The notes under the pieces were generated by a model. It was not told where the DNA came from. It saw nothing but the letters and a program-made list of their open reading frames with translations, and did no database searches. Shown here piece after piece: positions 4,166-6,306 of a stretch of DNA of 6,306 bases. Both the position numbers and the translations under genes were made by a program. Each line of letters begins with the position of its first letter. Positions within the stretch are counted from its first letter, which is position 1. This stretch comes from Desulfovibrio sp. Lineage in GTDB: Bacteria > Desulfobacterota > Desulfovibrionia > Desulfovibrionales > Desulfovibrionaceae. The stretch spans positions 1-6,306 of the forward strand of contig DONZ01000104.1 in assembly GCA_003512875.1 (NCBI GenBank), given 5' to 3'.

Positions 4166-5575
4166 ATGTCAACGCTTGATAATTCCATACGTTGTGCCGG
4201 TTCATTCCGTGATCCGAGCGGTACGGTTTATTTGGGGGAAAATTGTGTTTATCGCACAATCAACCAATGTTATGCGGAGCAATGGGAACAGGTCAAAAAA
4301 ACCGGTTTTTTTGAAAGCGCCCTTGCCAAAAAATTGATTATTCCTTTTGAAGAAACAGACAATGCCGCTGCGGAACAATATAAGATATTGCAATCTCCAT
4401 TGCTTCCGTTTGTGTCTTATCCTTATGAATGGAGTTTTGGACAATATAAAGACGCCGCTTTGCATACGCTTGATGTTTTAGATGAGGCTTTGGCTTTTGG
4501 GTTGGTCTTGAAAGACGCAACGGCGTATAACATACAATTTTTTAACGGAAAACCGATTTTTATTGATTTATTATCTTTTGAAATACGGGATATTCATAAA
4601 CCATGGGAAGCGTATTTGCAGTTTTGCAAACACTTTTTAGCTCCGCTCGCTTTAATGGCGAAACGTTCTGTTTCTTGCGGACGGATGATGGAAACATGGA
4701 TTGAGGGGCTGCCTCTTGATTTGGTTTCTTCCATATTGCCGTGGAGGACAAAATTTTCTGTGTCTTTGGGCATCCATTTGCATATGCATGCAAAAATGCA
4801 GGCAAAATATGGGGACGCAAGAAAAGCGAAAAGTAAAGTGCAATCCGTTTCATTAAAAGACGATGCACTGTTAAAATTAAGCCAGTCCCTGCGTTATGCA
4901 ATAAACTCTTTGGAATTGCCTCATGATTTACAGACAGAGTGGGGCGATTATTATAATGATACCAATTATACGGAACGCGGTGCGCAGGATAAAAGGGAAT
5001 ATTTGGAAAAAATTGCTTCCGAAAACGCAGAAAAGGAATTGGCGGTTGATTTGGGTGCCAACCAAGGCGTTTACAGCCGTTTCTTGTCTGAATATTATAA
5101 TAATGTTTTAGCGGTTGATATTGACTATTTAGCTGTTGAAAAATTTTATAGAGCACTCAAGAAAGAAGCATATTCCAATATATTGCCTCTTGTTTTCGAC
5201 TTGGGAAACCCTTCTCCGAATATCGGGTGGGCGAATAAGGAACGTATGACCTTTGCAGAACGTTGCAAAGCCTCTTATGTAAGCGCACTGGCTTTAGTGC
5301 ATCACTTGGTTTTTACAGCCGGGATTCCTTTATTCAGTATTGCCGAATATTTTTCAACAATAGTAAAAAAGAACGGGATACTCGCTTTTGAATTTGTTCC
5401 GCTTGAAGATTCCCAAGTTCAAAGATTGCTTGCTGTTCGGGAAAATCCTTTTCCTGATTATGATTTATCAACATGTAAGAATGCATTTAGCGAATATTTT
5501 GAAGTAGTTGAAGAACATCAGGTTACAGACAGCAAACGGACAATCGTGATTTTTAGGAAAATCGGGGAAGAATAG
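4166..5575 (+). CDS. kinase-like region fused to class I SAM-dependent methyltransferase
   Basis: This is a 469-residue soluble protein. The N-terminal part begins SFRDPSGTVYLGENCVYR (13-30). It contains LKDATAYNIQF (115-125) followed by PIFIDLLSFE (130-139); D117-x4-N122 and D134 have the spacing of the catalytic-loop Asp/Asn and metal-binding Asp of APH-type kinases, although the HGD/HRD histidine is missing. The C-terminal part has methyltransferase motifs: ELAVDLGANQGVYSRFL (291-307) with the motif I glycines, VLAVDID (314-320) with acidic motif II, FDLG (344-347), and a motif IV/V region ALALVHHLVF (374-383). WGDYYNDTNY (259-268) links the parts. The arrangement recalls proteins annotated NoeA-like after the rhizobial nodulation protein; the substrate is unknown. 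Start: GAAAG seven bases ahead of ATG 4166. It ends directly before the next ATG, so it is co-translated with the membrane transferase, suggesting a cytosolic step on the same envelope product. Confidence 0.85.
   Translation: MSTLDNSIRCAGSFRDPSGTVYLGENCVYRTINQCYAEQWEQVKKTGFFESALAKKLIIPFEETDNAAAEQYKILQSPLLPFVSYPYEWSFGQYKDAALHTLDVLDEALAFGLVLKDATAYNIQFFNGKPIFIDLLSFEIRDIHKPWEAYLQFCKHFLAPLALMAKRSVSCGRMMETWIEGLPLDLVSSILPWRTKFSVSLGIHLHMHAKMQAKYGDARKAKSKVQSVSLKDDALLKLSQSLRYAINSLELPHDLQTEWGDYYNDTNYTERGAQDKREYLEKIASENAEKELAVDLGANQGVYSRFLSEYYNNVLAVDIDYLAVEKFYRALKKEAYSNILPLVFDLGNPSPNIGWANKERMTFAERCKASYVSALALVHHLVFTAGIPLFSIAEYFSTIVKKNGILAFEFVPLEDSQVQRLLAVRENPFPDYDLSTCKNAFSEYFEVVEEHQVTDSKRTIVIFRKIGEE
4293..4314. 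repeat. 22-base perfect palindrome inside the methyltransferase gene
   Basis: The sequence is TC, seven A, CCGG, seven T, GA, its own reverse complement over all 22 bases. It covers roughly codons 43-50 (VKKTGFFE) of the kinase-methyltransferase protein. The two homopolymer tracts are potential frameshift sites. Confidence 0.9.
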
Positions 5576-6306
5576 ATGAAGAAGACAGATATTAGAAATA
5601 TTGCTTTACTGGCACCTGTTTTATATTTGTATTTAAATATATTTTTATGGTCTAAGAATGTGTCCATGTTCAGTGTTACTGAATTAATATGTTCTTTGGG
5701 AGCAATTTTTGTTCTTTCTGCTTTATGCTATTTTATTTTTTATTATTTGTTTTCATTTTTTTCTGCAACAGTACAAAATGTTAAGCGGTTAAAACTTGGC
5801 ATGGGTGTTTTTGTCGGTGTTTTCACCGGGATAATCTGCAACTTTTTCTTTTTAAGGACTTTGTTTTATCCTCATCATCATATCGCCATGTATGTTTTGA
5901 TGGTATGCATAGCTTTAATTGTTTATTTTAATCTTGCTGCCTATTTTGTAAAATTCAGTTATGTTTTGCTGTTGATTGCTTCTTGCGGTTTTGTGTATAA
6001 TTCTTATAAAAATTTTAGTTCAGTTATTGAAGATACGGATAAATATCTTGTGGAATTTAAAGATAAGCCCAATATTTACATGATATGGCTGGAATCTTTT
6101 CATGGAGCCAGAACTCTGAAAGATGTTTATGACGTAGATGTCAGTCCATTAACAAAATTTCTGGAAGAAAATAAATTTACCGTTTGCGAGAATATGTATT
6201 CAGGGTATCTTTATACGTTAGGCTCTATGGTTGATTTGTTTAGTTTAGGCACTGTTAATCCAAGTGATTATGCAACCGGTTTCTATGATGTCAGAACCGT
6301 ACTTCG
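5576..6306 (+). CDS. membrane protein with LtaS/sulfatase-type phosphotransferase domain (3' end cut by window edge)
   Basis: Translated by hand, the frame is open for 243 codons to the right edge. The ATG at 5576 follows the upstream TAG with no gap, and GGGGAAG (5564-5570) gives a strong ribosome site. Residues 1-140 hold four or five membrane spans (about 8-25, 36-62, 73-95, 104-124, 126-140). A short linker leads to KPNIYMIWLESFHGARTL (164-181), the opening strand of alkaline phosphatase superfamily sulfatase-like domains, in which Glu173 matches the metal-binding Glu of LtaS-type enzymes. MYSGYLYTLGSM (207-218) resembles the block carrying the nucleophile, with Thr214 the likely candidate (Ser217 alternative). 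Such proteins transfer phosphoglycerol or phosphoethanolamine outside the membrane; the substrate here is unknown. The rest of the metal site (Asp/His) lies beyond the window. Codons are clearly A+T-richer than in the cbi genes, partly because of Phe/Leu/Ile-rich spans. Confidence 0.82.
   Translation, partial: MKKTDIRNIALLAPVLYLYLNIFLWSKNVSMFSVTELICSLGAIFVLSALCYFIFYYLFSFFSATVQNVKRLKLGMGVFVGVFTGIICNFFFLRTLFYPHHHIAMYVLMVCIALIVYFNLAAYFVKFSYVLLLIASCGFVYNSYKNFSSVIEDTDKYLVEFKDKPNIYMIWLESFHGARTLKDVYDVDVSPLTKFLEENKFTVCENMYSGYLYTLGSMVDLFSLGTVNPSDYATGFYDVRTVL

Noticed and set aside
4560..5156. 198-codon open frame on the minus strand
   Set aside because: It lies wholly antisense to the kinase-like/methyltransferase gene, whose protein motifs are clear; its own translation has no recognisable domain, and no promoter or ribosome site was evident.
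1..6306. CRISPR arrays, insertion sequences, long direct repeats
   Set aside because: No spaced repeat series, transposase-like protein or paired terminal repeats was found when reading both strands.

Overview
The window looks like chromosomal DNA from a moderately A+T-rich, probably Gram-negative anaerobic bacterium. The cobalamin genes belong to the oxygen-independent (cobalt-early) route because CbiD is present and CbiE is fused to CbiT. That fusion is common in Desulfovibrio-like and other anaerobic proteobacteria, but it does not settle the taxonomy; the placement is a weak inference. No insertion sequence, CRISPR array or phage gene was seen.

Left half, 1-3404, minus strand: a compact cobalamin (corrin ring) operon transcribed leftward in the order cbiL - cbiC - cbiD - cbiET. 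cbiL and cbiC overlap by 1 base (TAATG), cbiC and cbiD are 4 bases apart, and cbiD and cbiET overlap by 8 bases. cbiET runs off the left edge within its CbiT half. Together the four genes cover C20 methylation (CbiL), C1 methylation (CbiD), C5 and C15 methylation plus C12 decarboxylation (CbiE/CbiT), and the C11-to-C12 methyl shift (CbiC). A good sigma70-type promoter lies just ahead of cbiL and leaves a leader of only about 20 bases, too short for a cobalamin riboswitch.

Middle, 3405-3951: a divergent intergenic region, a plus-strand tRNA-Arg (anticodon CCG, CCA encoded) with its own TTGACA promoter and an intrinsic terminator, then about 300 bases of A+T-rich non-coding DNA. This holds two further hairpins and a strong promoter whose 17-base spacer contains six TA dinucleotides.

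Right half, 3952-6306, plus strand: a tight three-gene unit that appears to act at the cell envelope. It encodes a 65-residue exported membrane peptide with a DPGTGS motif, a 469-residue protein joining a degenerate kinase-like region to a SAM-dependent methyltransferase, and the first 243 residues of a multi-span membrane protein leading into an LtaS/sulfatase-type (alkaline phosphatase superfamily) extracytoplasmic domain. The likely theme is synthesis or decoration of a surface polymer or lipid, but the substrate cannot be read from the sequence. This unit, with its possibly slippage-prone promoter, is the least ordinary part of the window.
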